Source: Stappia sp. TSB10P1A (GTDB taxonomy: Bacteria > Pseudomonadota > Alphaproteobacteria > Rhizobiales > Stappiaceae). From it: DNA of 64,000 nucleotides. Location: NCBI RefSeq assembly GCF_900185725.1, contig NZ_FYAU01000024.1, positions 372,001-436,000 of the forward strand, given 5' to 3'. Position numbers and translations under genes: made by a program. Shown here piece by piece: positions 25,016 to 34,522 of this stretch. Each line of letters begins with the position of its first letter. Within the stretch, counting starts at the first letter, position 1. The notes below the pieces were generated by a model that had not been told where the DNA came from, searched no databases, and saw nothing but the letters and a program-made list of their open reading frames with translations.

Positions 25016-27853
25016 GTGACGACGCCGAAGACCTCCGCCCGCGCCGCCGACCCCTTTGCCGGGCTGATCGACGCCGATGACCTGCGCCACCGGCTGACGG
25101 CGCTGACTGCCGCGAAAGACGGGGACGGGTCCGACCTTGCCGTTCGCGGGCAGGTTCTCGCCGAACTGAAGGCGGCGATGCGCGACGCGCGCGTCCGGGT
25201 CGAGGAACTGCTCTTCGCCGATGGCGGCGGCACGCTCTGCGCCAAGCGGCTCAGCCATGTGCAGGACGAGATCCTGCGGGTGATCTTCGATTTCGCCATC
25301 CATCACGTCTACCGGGTCAAGAACCCTTCCGCGGCCGAACGCATGTCGATCGTCGCCGTCGGCGGCTATGGCCGCGGTACCCTGGCGCCGGGCTCGGATG
25401 TCGACCTGCTGTTCCTGCTGCCCTACAAGCAGACGCCCTGGGGCGAGCAGATCGTCGAATACATCCTCTACATGTTGTGGGATCTCGGCCTGAAAGTGGG
25501 CCACGCGACCCGCAACATCGACGAGTGCCTCCGCCTTGCCCGCAGCGACATGACGATCCGCACCGCACTGCTCGAGGCGCGCCATGTCTGGGGCGAGGAG
25601 CCGCTCACCGACGAACTGATCGCCCGTTTCGACAAGAGCGTGGTCGCCGGCACCGGCCCGGAATTCATCGCCGCCAAGCTTGCCGAGCGCGATGCCCGCC
25701 ACACCCGCCAGGGCACCTCGCGCTACCTGGTCGAGCCCAACGTCAAGGAAGGCAAGGGCGGCCTGCGCGACCTCAACACCCTGTTCTGGATCTCCAAATA
25801 CTTCTACCGCGTGCGCTCCGGCTCGGGCCTCGTCAAGGCCGGCGTCTTCACCCGCTCCGACTTCCAGCGCTTCAAGAAGGGCGAGGATTTCCTCTGGGCG
25901 GTGCGCTGCCACCTGCATTTTCTCACCGGCCGGGCCGAGGAGCGCCTGTCCTTCGACGTCCAGCGCGAGATCGCCGTGCGGCTCGGCTATACCCAGCATC
26001 CGGGCATGAAGGACGTCGAGCGCTTCATGAAGCACTATTTCCTGGTGGCCAAGGATGTCGGCGACCTGACCCGGATCTTCTGCGCCGCGCTGGAGGAGCA
26101 GCACGCCAAGGCGCCGCAGCCGCTGTCGAAGCTGATCGACCGTATCGCCGCCCGCGCCCGCCGCCGTCAGGTCCAGACCGGCTCGCCCGACTTCGTGATC
26201 GACAAGGGGCGGCTCAACGCCGTTGCCGACGATGTGTTCGAGAAGGATCCGGTCAACCTGATCCGTCTCTTCGCGATCGCCGACCGGCACGCGGTGATGC
26301 TGCATCCCGAGATGCTGAAGCTGGTTCGCCGGTCGCTGAAACTGATCACCAGCCAGGTGCGCGAGGATCCGGAAGCCAACCGGCTGTTCCTGCAGGTGCT
26401 GACCTCGCGCAACGATCCCGAGACCGTGCTGCGCAAGATGAACGAGACCGGCGTGCTCGGCCGCTTCGTGCCCGATTTCGGCAAGGTCGTGGCGATGATG
26501 CAGTTCTCCATGTACCACCACTATACGGTCGACGAGCACCTGATCCGTTCGATCGGCGTGCTGGGCGAGATCGAGCGCGGCGAGGCGGGCGAGGACCATC
26601 CGCTCTCCACCGACCTGATCAAGACGATCCAGAACCGCAAGGTCCTCTTCGTCGCCATGTTCCTGCACGACATCGCCAAGGGCCGGCCGGAGGACCATTC
26701 CATCGCCGGCGCCCGCATCGCCCGCCGCCTGTGTCCGCGTCTCGGCCTAACCCCCTCGGAGACGGAGACCGTCGCCTGGCTGGTCGAGCATCACCTCGAC
26801 ATGAGCACCATCGCCCAGTCCCGCGATCTCGCCGACCGCAAGACGATCGAGGATTTCGCCCGCGAGGTGCAGAGCCTCGAGCGGCTGAAGCTGCTGCTGA
26901 TCCTGACCGTCGCCGATATCCGCGCCGTCGGCCCCAATGTCTTCAATGGCTGGAAGGGCCAGCTCCTGCGCACGCTCTATTATGAGTGCGAGCCGGTGCT
27001 GACCGGCGGTCACAGCCTGTTGCCGCATGGCATGCGGGTTGAGGCGGCGAAGCGCGAGCTCGCGGCAACGCTCGCCTCCTGGGACGAGGAGGAACTGGCC
27101 GCCTATCTGGAGCGTCACTATCCGGCCTACTGGCTGCGCGTGCCGCTGGAGCGCAAGATCACCGATGCGCAGATGATCCGCGCCGCCGACCGCGCCGGCA
27201 CCGGCTTTTCCTCGCGCGTCGTCACCCATGCCTTCGAGGAGGTCACCGAGATCACCGTGCTGGCGGCCGACCATCCGCGGCTGCTGTCGACCATCGCCGG
27301 TGCCTGTTTCGTCGCCGGCGCCAATATCGTCGACGCGCAGATCGACACGACGACGGACGGGTTCGCCCTCGACACGATCTACATTTCCCGCGAGCTGCCC
27401 GGCGACGACGACGAGATCCGCCGCGGCGAGCGCGTCTGCCGGCTGATCGAGAAGGCGCTGCGCGGCGAGGAGCGTCTGCCCGACAGCGTCGCCCGCAAGG
27501 CGGCGTCCCGCTCGCGGATGAAGGCGTTCCGCGTCGAGACCGAGGTTCTGGTCAACAATTCCTGGTCGAACCGCTACACGGTGCTGGAGATTTCCGGCCT
27601 CGACCGGCCCGGTCTGCTCTACGATCTGACGCGGGCGATCTCCGGCCTCAATCTCAACATCAATTCCGCTCATATCGCCACGTTCGGCGAGCGGGCGGTC
27701 GACGTCTTCTATGTCACCGATCTGACCGGACAGAAGATCGGCAATATCGGCCGGCAGGAGGCGATCCGCGAGCGTCTGCGCGAGGCGGTCGAGGGGGAGG
27801 CGACCGAGGAGCCGCCGGCCCGCCGTCGCCCGCGCCGCGCGGGCACCGCCTGA
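25016..27853 (+). CDS. glnD: Bifunctional uridylyltransferase/uridylyl-removing enzyme GlnD
   Basis: This nitrogen sensor of 945 residues modifies PII proteins according to glutamine level. The nucleotidyltransferase site is GGYGRGTLAPGSDVD (116-130). The HD hydrolase domain lies around residues 540-680, with AMFLHDIAKGRPEDHS. Two C-terminal ACT domains that sense glutamine begin near EITVLAADHPRLL and VLEISGLDRPGLL. The start is GTG at 25016; no good upstream alternative is seen. It is followed by murJ in the same direction, a common alphaproteobacterial pairing. Confidence 0.95.
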   Translation: MTTPKTSARAADPFAGLIDADDLRHRLTALTAAKDGDGSDLAVRGQVLAELKAAMRDARVRVEELLFADGGGTLCAKRLSHVQDEILRVIFDFAIHHVYRVKNPSAAERMSIVAVGGYGRGTLAPGSDVDLLFLLPYKQTPWGEQIVEYILYMLWDLGLKVGHATRNIDECLRLARSDMTIRTALLEARHVWGEEPLTDELIARFDKSVVAGTGPEFIAAKLAERDARHTRQGTSRYLVEPNVKEGKGGLRDLNTLFWISKYFYRVRSGSGLVKAGVFTRSDFQRFKKGEDFLWAVRCHLHFLTGRAEERLSFDVQREIAVRLGYTQHPGMKDVERFMKHYFLVAKDVGDLTRIFCAALEEQHAKAPQPLSKLIDRIAARARRRQVQTGSPDFVIDKGRLNAVADDVFEKDPVNLIRLFAIADRHAVMLHPEMLKLVRRSLKLITSQVREDPEANRLFLQVLTSRNDPETVLRKMNETGVLGRFVPDFGKVVAMMQFSMYHHYTVDEHLIRSIGVLGEIERGEAGEDHPLSTDLIKTIQNRKVLFVAMFLHDIAKGRPEDHSIAGARIARRLCPRLGLTPSETETVAWLVEHHLDMSTIAQSRDLADRKTIEDFAREVQSLERLKLLLILTVADIRAVGPNVFNGWKGQLLRTLYYECEPVLTGGHSLLPHGMRVEAAKRELAATLASWDEEELAAYLERHYPAYWLRVPLERKITDAQMIRAADRAGTGFSSRVVTHAFEEVTEITVLAADHPRLLSTIAGACFVAGANIVDAQIDTTTDGFALDTIYISRELPGDDDEIRRGERVCRLIEKALRGEERLPDSVARKAASRSRMKAFRVETEVLVNNSWSNRYTVLEISGLDRPGLLYDLTRAISGLNLNINSAHIATFGERAVDVFYVTDLTGQKIGNIGRQEAIRERLREAVEGEATEEPPARRRPRRAGTA

Positions 27854-27945
27854 TCGCCCTGCCCGGCCGTGGTGTCCAGAACCGTGCTACCTGACCTGTG
27901 CCGTCCGATGCGCCTTCCCGTCACTCCTGAACGGACCTTCCGCCC

Positions 27946-29565
27946 ATGGCTGGCTCGATGAGTCTCCTGCGAAACTTCGTTACCGTCGGCGGCGCCACCA
28001 TGGCGAGCCGCATCCTCGGCTTCGTCCGCGACGTGATGATCGCCGCCTTTGCTGGCGCCGGGCCGGTGGCCGACGCCTTCTTCGTCGCCTTCCGCCTGCC
28101 CAACCTGTTCCGCCGCCTGTTCGCGGAAGGCGCGTTCAATTCCGCTTTCGTGCCGCTGTTCGCCCGGGCGCTGGAAGAACAGGGGGACGCGGGCGCGCGC
28201 CGCTTCGCCGGTGAGATCATCGCCGCCCTGCTGTGGACGCTGCTGGCGCTGACCGCCGTTGCCCTTCTTGCCATGCAGGGGCTGGTCTTCCTGCTTGCCC
28301 CCGGCTTTACCGAGGATCCGGGGAAGTTCGAGCTGGCGGTGCTGCTGTCGCGCATCACCTTTCCCTACCTGCTGTGCATGTCGCTGGTCGCCTGCCTGTC
28401 GGGCATCCTCAACACCTATCGCCGCTTCGCCGCCGCCGCCTTCGCGCCGGTGATCCTCAACCTGGTGATGATCGCCGTGCTCACCGGCATCTGGTATGCG
28501 GGGCTCGAGCCGGGCACGATGCTCGGGGTGGTGCTCGCCAGCGGTGTTGCGGTCGCCGGTTTCGCGCAACTGGCGCTGCTTGTCGGCGCCGTGCGCCACA
28601 TGGGTTTTTCCGTCCCGATCCTACGGCCGCGTCTGACCGCCGGCGTTCGCCGTCTCTGCCGGCTCGGCGTGCCGGGGGTGCTGGCCGGCGGCATCACCCA
28701 GATCAACATCGTCGTCGGCACGGTGATTGCGTCCACCCAGGCTGGCGCGGTCTCCTATCTCTATTATGCCGATAGGATCTACCAATTGCCGCTCGGTGTC
28801 GTCGGCATCGCCATTGGCGTGGTGCTGCTGCCCGACCTGTCGCGCTCGCTGCGTGCCGGCGAGAACGGCCAGGCCAACGGCACGCTCAACCGGGCAATGG
28901 AATTCGCCCTCGCCCTGACCCTGCCGGCAACCATTGCGCTGATCGCGGTGCCCGAGCCCATCGTCTCGGTGCTCTATCAGCGCGGCGAGTTCGGGGCCGA
29001 GGCAGCCAGCGCCACCACCGCCGCGCTGATCGCCTTTGCGTTCGGCCTGCCGGCCTTCGTGCTCAACAAGGTGTTCTCGCCCGGCTTCTTCGCCCGCGAG
29101 GACACCGTGACGCCGATGTGGTTCGCCGGCATCGGCATGGCGGTGAACGTGATCGGCGCGCTGGCGCTCGCTCCGTTCCTCGGCCATGTCGGCATTGCGC
29201 TCGCCACCTCGCTCGCCGGCTGGGTCAATGCCGGACTGCTGGGCGCGGCGCTGTGGCGGCGGGGACATTTCCGCGTCGATCGCAGCGCCCGCCGCCGCCT
29301 GCCGCTGCTGGCCCTGGCCAGCCTGGCCATGGGCGGCGGCCTGCTGCTCGGCGACTGGCTGCTGGCGCCGTTGATCGGCGCGCCCTCGGTGCTGGTGCGT
29401 TTCGCCGCGCTGGGTCTCCTGGTGGCGGCTGGCATGGTGTTGTTCGCGCTGTTCGTGCAACTCACCGGCGCGGTCGATCTCAAGGGTTACCTCGCGCGCG
29501 CCCGCGCCGCTCGCGCCCGCCGCCGTGCCGCCCCGCCCCCCGCCTCGGACGATCCGCTCGGATAG
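27946..29565 (+). CDS. murJ: Lipid II flippase MurJ
   Basis: This integral membrane protein of 539 residues has about 14 helices. It flips the peptidoglycan precursor lipid II across the inner membrane. Diagnostic parts are RNFVTVGGATMASRILGFVRDVM at the N-terminus, FRLPNLFRRLFAEGAFNSAFVPLF, and the later PLGVVGIAIGVVLLPDLSR. A second in-frame ATG at 27958 would give MSLLRNF, the usual family start, and is an equally good choice. The C-terminal tail is Arg/Ala-rich and cytoplasmic. Confidence 0.92.
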   Translation: MAGSMSLLRNFVTVGGATMASRILGFVRDVMIAAFAGAGPVADAFFVAFRLPNLFRRLFAEGAFNSAFVPLFARALEEQGDAGARRFAGEIIAALLWTLLALTAVALLAMQGLVFLLAPGFTEDPGKFELAVLLSRITFPYLLCMSLVACLSGILNTYRRFAAAAFAPVILNLVMIAVLTGIWYAGLEPGTMLGVVLASGVAVAGFAQLALLVGAVRHMGFSVPILRPRLTAGVRRLCRLGVPGVLAGGITQINIVVGTVIASTQAGAVSYLYYADRIYQLPLGVVGIAIGVVLLPDLSRSLRAGENGQANGTLNRAMEFALALTLPATIALIAVPEPIVSVLYQRGEFGAEAASATTAALIAFAFGLPAFVLNKVFSPGFFAREDTVTPMWFAGIGMAVNVIGALALAPFLGHVGIALATSLAGWVNAGLLGAALWRRGHFRVDRSARRRLPLLALASLAMGGGLLLGDWLLAPLIGAPSVLVRFAALGLLVAAGMVLFALFVQLTGAVDLKGYLARARAARARRRAAPPPASDDPLG

Positions 29566-29639
29566 GCTGTGAGGTCTTGGCCGAACACGCGGCGCAGGTG
29601 GTCGGGTTGCCGTCGCCGCGTGCTTTGTCGGCTTAATTT

Positions 29640-29674
29640 TTGACCAGACGATCAAACTTTGTCCATCCGTTCAA
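29640..29674. promoter_or_regulatory. Two tandem RutR/PydR-like palindromes
   Basis: TTGACCAGACGATCAA (29640-29655) and TTGTCCATCCGTTCAA (29659-29674) repeat at a 19-base pitch and are identical at 12 of 16 positions. The first matches the RutR-type consensus TTGACCA-NN-TGGTCAA, as I remember it, at 12 of 14 defined positions; the second is weaker. They lie upstream of the BMP-type transporter. This suggests control by a pyrimidine- or purine-responsive TetR-type regulator encoded elsewhere. Confidence 0.5.
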
Positions 29675-29839
29675 AAAACAGCCGCGAACAGCCGCTGCCT
29701 CCATTGTGAGCGTGCCTGGAATGTGGTCCAATTTCGCTCGCCGGGCGAGTGGCCGCAGCAGGGCTTCCGCAGGGTGATGAAACGGGCGCGCCCTCGTGCA
29801 AACCGCGGCGGGGTGCAGAAGTCTGCGAGGGGGAGTCAG

Positions 29840-30844
29840 ATGGCAATCAACGATCATTTCGCCTGGACGCGTCGGGCCGTCCTGGGGCTTGCCGCATCGT
29901 TTGCGGTCATGGCAGGCGGCCTGCCGGCGCTGGCCAAGGACAAGCCGCTGAAAGTGGCGGCGATCTATACCGTGCCGGTCGAGCAGCAGTGGGTCGGGCG
30001 CATCCACCAGGCGCTGCAGGCGGCGCAGGCGCGCGGCGACGTGACCTACACCTATTCCGAGAATGTCGCCAACACCGACTATGAGCGCGTCATGCGCGAA
30101 TATGCCGAAGGCGGCATGGACCTGATCGTCGGCGAGGCCTTCGCCGTGGAGCGGGCGGCGCGCAGCGTGGCGGCGGAATATCCCGACACCGCCTTTCTGA
30201 TGGGCTCGTCCTTCGGTCCGGCGCAGCCGAATTTCGCGGTCTTCGACAACTGGATCCACGAGCCGAGCTACCTGACCGGGATGATCGCCGGCAAGGCGAC
30301 CAAGTCCAACGTCATCGGCATGGTCGGCGGCTACGCCATCCCCGAGGTCAACCGGTTGATGAACGCCTTCATGGAGGGCGCTCTGTCGGTCAACCCGGAT
30401 GTCAAGTTCCTGGTGACCTTCATCAATTCCTGGTACGATCCGCCCAAGGCCAAGGAGTCGGCCTTTGCGATGATCGACAAGGGCGCCGACATTCTCTACG
30501 CCGAGCGCTTCGGCGTGTCGGATGCCGCCAAGGAGAAGGGCATCCTCGCCATCGGCAATGTCATCGACACCGCCGGCGACTATCCCGGCACCATTCTCGC
30601 CAGCGCCCTGTGGCATATGGAGCCGACCATCGACCGGGTGATCGAGGCGGTCACCTCCGACAGCTTCGAGCCTTCGGACTACGGCCAGTATTCCTTCATG
30701 TCCTATGGCGGCGGCAGCTTCGTCGTCGACGAGAGCCTTGCCGATGCGGAGGTGGTGAAGGCCGCCCGCGAGACGGAGGCGGACATTCTCGGCGGCCTGT
30801 TCCGCGTCAACGTCAACGACGCCGAGCCCAAGTCGACCATGTGA
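29840..30844 (+). CDS. BMP-family substrate-binding protein
   Basis: This periplasmic binding protein has about 334 residues. It has a twin-arginine-like signal (TRRAVLGLAASFAVMAGGLPALA). The BMP/PnrA-type fold follows, with KVAAIYTVPVEQQWVGRIHQAL, DLIVGEAFAVERAARSVA and FAVFDNWIHEPSYLTGMIAG. Family members mostly bind nucleosides. The ATG at 29840 follows GAGGGGGAG; the region back to 29723 is also open but non-conserved. It heads an ABC transporter operon with an ATPase and two permeases, separated from the ATPase gene by a strong hairpin. Confidence 0.85.
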   Translation: MAINDHFAWTRRAVLGLAASFAVMAGGLPALAKDKPLKVAAIYTVPVEQQWVGRIHQALQAAQARGDVTYTYSENVANTDYERVMREYAEGGMDLIVGEAFAVERAARSVAAEYPDTAFLMGSSFGPAQPNFAVFDNWIHEPSYLTGMIAGKATKSNVIGMVGGYAIPEVNRLMNAFMEGALSVNPDVKFLVTFINSWYDPPKAKESAFAMIDKGADILYAERFGVSDAAKEKGILAIGNVIDTAGDYPGTILASALWHMEPTIDRVIEAVTSDSFEPSDYGQYSFMSYGGGSFVVDESLADAEVVKAARETEADILGGLFRVNVNDAEPKSTM

Positions 30845-30862
30845 TCGCCTGATCGCGGCCCA

Positions 30863-30887
30863 CCCCGGTCTCAGACAGAGACCGGGG
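30863..30887 (+). repeat. Strong hairpin between binding-protein and ATPase genes
   Basis: CCCCGGTCTC and GAGACCGGGG form a perfect 10-bp stem around an AGACA loop, 18 bases after the binding-protein stop. No T tract follows, so it is more likely a 3'-end stabiliser that keeps binding-protein mRNA more abundant than the rest of the operon than a full terminator. Confidence 0.6.
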
Positions 30888-30925
30888 GCGGGCTCGCCGT
30901 GCTTCCCTTTTGCCCCGGAGTGGAG

Positions 30926-32482
30926 ATGAGCGAGCCGCTGCCCGGCCGGCCGCACGAGCGCAAGATCGTGCTGTCGCTCGCCGGCATCACCAAGCGCTTC
31001 GGCGCGATGACCGCCAACGAGGCGGTCGATCTCGACCTGCACGCGGGCGAGATCGTCGCCCTGCTCGGCGAGAACGGCGCCGGCAAGACCACGCTCATGA
31101 ACATCCTGTTCGGCCACTATGTCGCCGATGAGGGCGAAGTGCGCATCGTTGGTCCTGACGGCGAACTTGTGCCGCTCGAGCCCGGTTCGCCCCATGCGGC
31201 GCTCAATGCCGGCATCGGCATGGTGCATCAGCATTTCGCCTTGGCCGAGAACCTCACCGCCTTCGAGAACATCGTGCTGGGCACAAGGCCGCTGCTGGCC
31301 CCCTCCACCTCCTCCCGCGCCGACCGGCAGCGGCTGGAGGCTTTGATGCGCGACAGCGGGCTGACCGTCGATCTCGACCTGCGCGTCTCGCGCCTGTCGG
31401 TCGGCGAACAGCAGCGGGTGGAAATCCTCAAGGCGCTCTATCGCGATGCGCGCGTCCTTGTGCTGGACGAGCCGACCGCCGTGCTGACGCCGCAGGAGTC
31501 CGAAGGGCTGTTCGCCACCTTGCGCCAGCTCGCGGACAGCGGCCTTGCCATCGTCTTCATCTCGCACAAGCTGGCCGAGGTGCTCAGCGCCTCCGACCGT
31601 GTGGCGGTGCTGCGCATGGGCCGCAAGGTCGCCGACCTGCCGACCGCCGAGTGCGACCGCCAGAAGCTCGCCGAACTGATGGTCGGCCATTCGCTGTCCC
31701 AGAGCCGGCGCGAGCCGCGCGCCCCCGGCGAGGTGCTGCTGGCGCTTGAGGGCGTCTGCGCCGGCAGCGGCCGCGAGGCGGTCAGGGACCTTTCGCTGGC
31801 CCTGCGCTCGGGCGAGATCCTCGGCATTGCCGGGGTTTCCGGCAACGGTCAGGCGATGTTCGCCCGCCTCGTCTCCGGTCTGGAGCGCGCCACGTCGGGC
31901 CGCATCCTGCTCGCAGGACGCGATGTCACGGCGGGGGATGCCCGGGCGATGATCGCCGCCGGCCTTGCCCGGATCCCGGAGGATCGCCACCGCGACGGCA
32001 TCGTCGGGGCGATGAGCGTTGCCGAGAACCTGGTGATCGAGGAAATCCGCTCCGCCCGCTACCAGCGCCTCGGTTTCCTCGATTTCGGGGCGATCGCGGC
32101 GCGCGCCCGTGAGGCGATCGCCGCCCATGACATCCGCTGCCGGGGCGGCTCCGCGATCTCGCGGCTGCTGTCGGGCGGCAACATCCAGAAGATCGTGCTG
32201 GCGCGCACGCTCGACGCCGAGCCGGCGGTGGTGCTCGCCGCGCAGCCCTCGCGCGGGCTCGACATCGGCGCCACCGGCGAGGTGCATCGCCGCCTGCTTG
32301 CCGCGCGGGCGCGCGGGGCCGGCGTCATCCTGATTTCCGAGGATCTCGACGAGCTCTTCGCCTTGTCGGATCGCATCGCGGTGATCCATCGCGGCCACCT
32401 CACCCCGGCGCGCGATGCCGGCGAGCTCGACCGCGCCACTGTCGGCCTGATGATGGCCGGCCACGCGGAGGAGGCCGCATGA
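30926..32482 (+). CDS. Nucleoside-type ABC transporter ATPase with two ATP-binding domains
   Basis: This protein of 518 residues carries two ABC domains, as in NupA/RbsA-type ATPases. Domain 1 is complete: Walker A GENGAGKTT, signature LSVGEQQRVEI and Walker B VLVLDEPTAVL. Domain 2 has a degenerate Walker A (GVSGNGQ, without lysine), signature LSGGNIQKIVLAR and QPSRGLDIGA, which is normal for this family. It drives the importer with the two permeases downstream, the first of which overlaps its stop codon by ATGA. GGAGTGGAG precedes the ATG at 30926. Confidence 0.88.
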   Translation: MSEPLPGRPHERKIVLSLAGITKRFGAMTANEAVDLDLHAGEIVALLGENGAGKTTLMNILFGHYVADEGEVRIVGPDGELVPLEPGSPHAALNAGIGMVHQHFALAENLTAFENIVLGTRPLLAPSTSSRADRQRLEALMRDSGLTVDLDLRVSRLSVGEQQRVEILKALYRDARVLVLDEPTAVLTPQESEGLFATLRQLADSGLAIVFISHKLAEVLSASDRVAVLRMGRKVADLPTAECDRQKLAELMVGHSLSQSRREPRAPGEVLLALEGVCAGSGREAVRDLSLALRSGEILGIAGVSGNGQAMFARLVSGLERATSGRILLAGRDVTAGDARAMIAAGLARIPEDRHRDGIVGAMSVAENLVIEEIRSARYQRLGFLDFGAIAARAREAIAAHDIRCRGGSAISRLLSGGNIQKIVLARTLDAEPAVVLAAQPSRGLDIGATGEVHRRLLAARARGAGVILISEDLDELFALSDRIAVIHRGHLTPARDAGELDRATVGLMMAGHAEEAA

Positions 32483-33573
32483 TCCGCTTCGAGCCGCGCG
32501 AGACCGTCTCGCCTCTCCTGCGCACCGGCGTTCCGGTCGCCGCCGCGCTGGCCGCCCTGGCGCTCGCCGCCCTGCCGATCATGGCGGCGGGTGCGCCGGT
32601 GCTGCAGGCCTATGTGCTGATGGCGAGGGGCGCCTTCGGTTCGTTCTTCGCTGTCTCCGAACTGCTGTCGCGGGCGACCCCGCTGATCCTCACCGGCCTT
32701 GCCGCCGCCCTCGCTTTTCGGGCGCGGCTGTGGAATATCGGCGGCGAGGGGCAGCTCTATGCAGGCGCGCTTGCCGCCGTTGCCATTGGGTCCGGGGCGA
32801 TCTCCGCCCCGCCGGCGGTGATGATCCCGCTCGTGCTGCTCGCCGGCGCGCTGGCGGGGGCGATGATGATGCTGGTGCCGGCGCTGTTGAAGCTGCGGCT
32901 CGGCGCCGACGAGGTGGTCACCACCCTGCTGCTCAACTTCGTCGTGGTGCTCTTCGTGCAGATGATGCTGGAAGGGCCGATGAAGGACCCGATGGGCATG
33001 GGTTGGCCGCAATCCGAGCCGATGGCGGATGCGGCGACGCTGCCAAAGCTGTTCGACCGCATGCGTGTCCATGCCGGGCTGATCGTCGCGCTCATCGCCG
33101 CGCTGCTCGCCCATATCCTGCTGGCGCGCACGGTCTGGGGCTTCGAAATCCGCGCCGTCGGCGAGAACCAGGACGCGGCCCGCCATGCCGGCATCCCGGT
33201 GACCGCGACCTTCGTTCGCGTCGCATTGTTCAGCGGCGCGCTGGCGGGGCTCGCCGGCGTCGGCGAGGTGGCCGGCCTCAAAGGCTATCTCACCGCCGAC
33301 CTGTCGCCCGGTTTCGGCTATGCCGGCATCGTCGTCGCCATGCTGGCCGGCCTGTCGCCGCTCGGCGTCGTGGTCGCGGCCCTGTTCATCGCCGGTGTCT
33401 TCGTCGGTGCCGACAGCATGAGCCGGGCCATCGGCGTTTCCAACTATCTGGCAGACCTCGTCGTCGCCACCTCGCTGATCGCCGTCCTCGTCTCCGGCCT
33501 CTTCGTGCGCTTCCGCATACGGCTGGTTGGACCGGGGCGCAGGGCATCCGCCGGCAAGGACACCGGGGCATGA
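32479..33573 (+). CDS. Nucleoside-type ABC transporter permease 1
   Basis: This inner-membrane permease of 364 residues belongs to the BPD_transp_2 family. It has about ten hydrophobic segments and family motifs RLWNIGGEGQLYAGALAA and RAVGENQDAARHAGIPV. It starts overlapping the ATPase stop and ends overlapping the start of permease 2, so the operon is tightly coupled. Together the two permeases would form a heterodimeric channel for nucleosides or related bases. The ligand is inferred from the family and from the RutR-like sites. Confidence 0.87.
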   Translation: MIRFEPRETVSPLLRTGVPVAAALAALALAALPIMAAGAPVLQAYVLMARGAFGSFFAVSELLSRATPLILTGLAAALAFRARLWNIGGEGQLYAGALAAVAIGSGAISAPPAVMIPLVLLAGALAGAMMMLVPALLKLRLGADEVVTTLLLNFVVVLFVQMMLEGPMKDPMGMGWPQSEPMADAATLPKLFDRMRVHAGLIVALIAALLAHILLARTVWGFEIRAVGENQDAARHAGIPVTATFVRVALFSGALAGLAGVGEVAGLKGYLTADLSPGFGYAGIVVAMLAGLSPLGVVVAALFIAGVFVGADSMSRAIGVSNYLADLVVATSLIAVLVSGLFVRFRIRLVGPGRRASAGKDTGA

Positions 33574-34514
33574 TGGAAATCCTCGACATCCTCGTCTCGC
33601 CGAATTTCTGGGCGGCGGCGCTGCGGATCGCCACGCCGCTGATCTTCGGCGTGCTCGGCGCGCTGCTGTGCGAGCGTGCCGGTGTCCTCAATCTCGGGAT
33701 CGAAGGCATCTTCACTGCCGGCGCCATGGCCGGCTGGATGGCCGCCTGGCTTGGCGCCGGCCTGTGGGGCGGCGTGCTGGTCGCAGCGCTCGCCGGGGCG
33801 ACCTTCGGCCTGCTGCATGCGGTGCTGACCGTGCCGCTGGGCCTCTCCCAGCATGTCTCGGGCATCGGCGTGACGCTGTTCGCCACCAGCCTCAGCTATT
33901 ACGCCTATCGCACGGCCCTGCCCGACGTCACCTCGCCGCCGCGCATCACCGCCTTCCAGCCGCTTGATATCCCGGTTCTGTCCGACCTGCCCTTCCTCGG
34001 CACCGTCCTCTTCCAGCAGACGGCGCTGACCATGCTGGCGCTGGCGATGGTGGTGGTGGTCGGCTTCGTGCTCTACCGCACTCCGCTCGGGCTGGCGATC
34101 CGCGCCGTCGGCGACAATCCGGCGGCGGTCGAGGCGCAGGGCCTGTCGGTCATGGCGCTGCGCATGGGCACGGTCGTTGCCGGCTCCGCGCTGATGGCGC
34201 TGGGCGGCGCCTTCCTGACCATGTCCGCCTTCGATGCCTTCTTCTTCGGCATGGTCAACGGCCGCGGCTGGATCTGCATCGCGCTCACCGTCTTCGCCTC
34301 CTGGCGCCCCGGCAAGGCGCTGCTCGGCGCGTTGCTGTTCGGCGCCTTCGACGCCTTCCAGGTGCGGCTGCAGACCGAGGTCGGCGCCTTTGTGCCCGGC
34401 CAAGTGTTCCTGATGCTGCCCTATCTGCTGTCGATCCTGGCGCTGGTCATGGTCGCCCGCAAGGCGGACTATCCGCGCGCGATGCTGAAGCCCTATTTCA
34501 AGGGCCAGCGATAG
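33570..34514 (+). CDS. Nucleoside-type ABC transporter permease 2
   Basis: This inner-membrane permease of 314 residues belongs to the BPD_transp_2 family, with motifs CERAGVLNLGIEGIFTAGAM near the N-terminus and RAVGDNPAAVEAQGL in the cytoplasmic loop, plus GRGWICIALTVFASW. It begins with two consecutive ATG codons overlapping the previous stop; the first is used here. It ends the transporter operon and runs tail to tail into pcaB, with eight bases between them. Confidence 0.87.
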   Translation: MMEILDILVSPNFWAAALRIATPLIFGVLGALLCERAGVLNLGIEGIFTAGAMAGWMAAWLGAGLWGGVLVAALAGATFGLLHAVLTVPLGLSQHVSGIGVTLFATSLSYYAYRTALPDVTSPPRITAFQPLDIPVLSDLPFLGTVLFQQTALTMLALAMVVVVGFVLYRTPLGLAIRAVGDNPAAVEAQGLSVMALRMGTVVAGSALMALGGAFLTMSAFDAFFFGMVNGRGWICIALTVFASWRPGKALLGALLFGAFDAFQVRLQTEVGAFVPGQVFLMLPYLLSILALVMVARKADYPRAMLKPYFKGQR

Positions 34515-34522
34515 GCGAAAGG

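Noticed and set aside
29565-29840. A purine-type riboswitch before the BMP transporter
   Set aside because: The leader lacks the conserved three-way junction elements I would expect, and the palindromes explain the symmetry better.
29633-32464. A 943-codon open frame on the minus strand opposite the BMP transporter genes
   Set aside because: No domain is recognisable and the plus-strand genes have clear ribosome sites, signal peptide and ATPase motifs.
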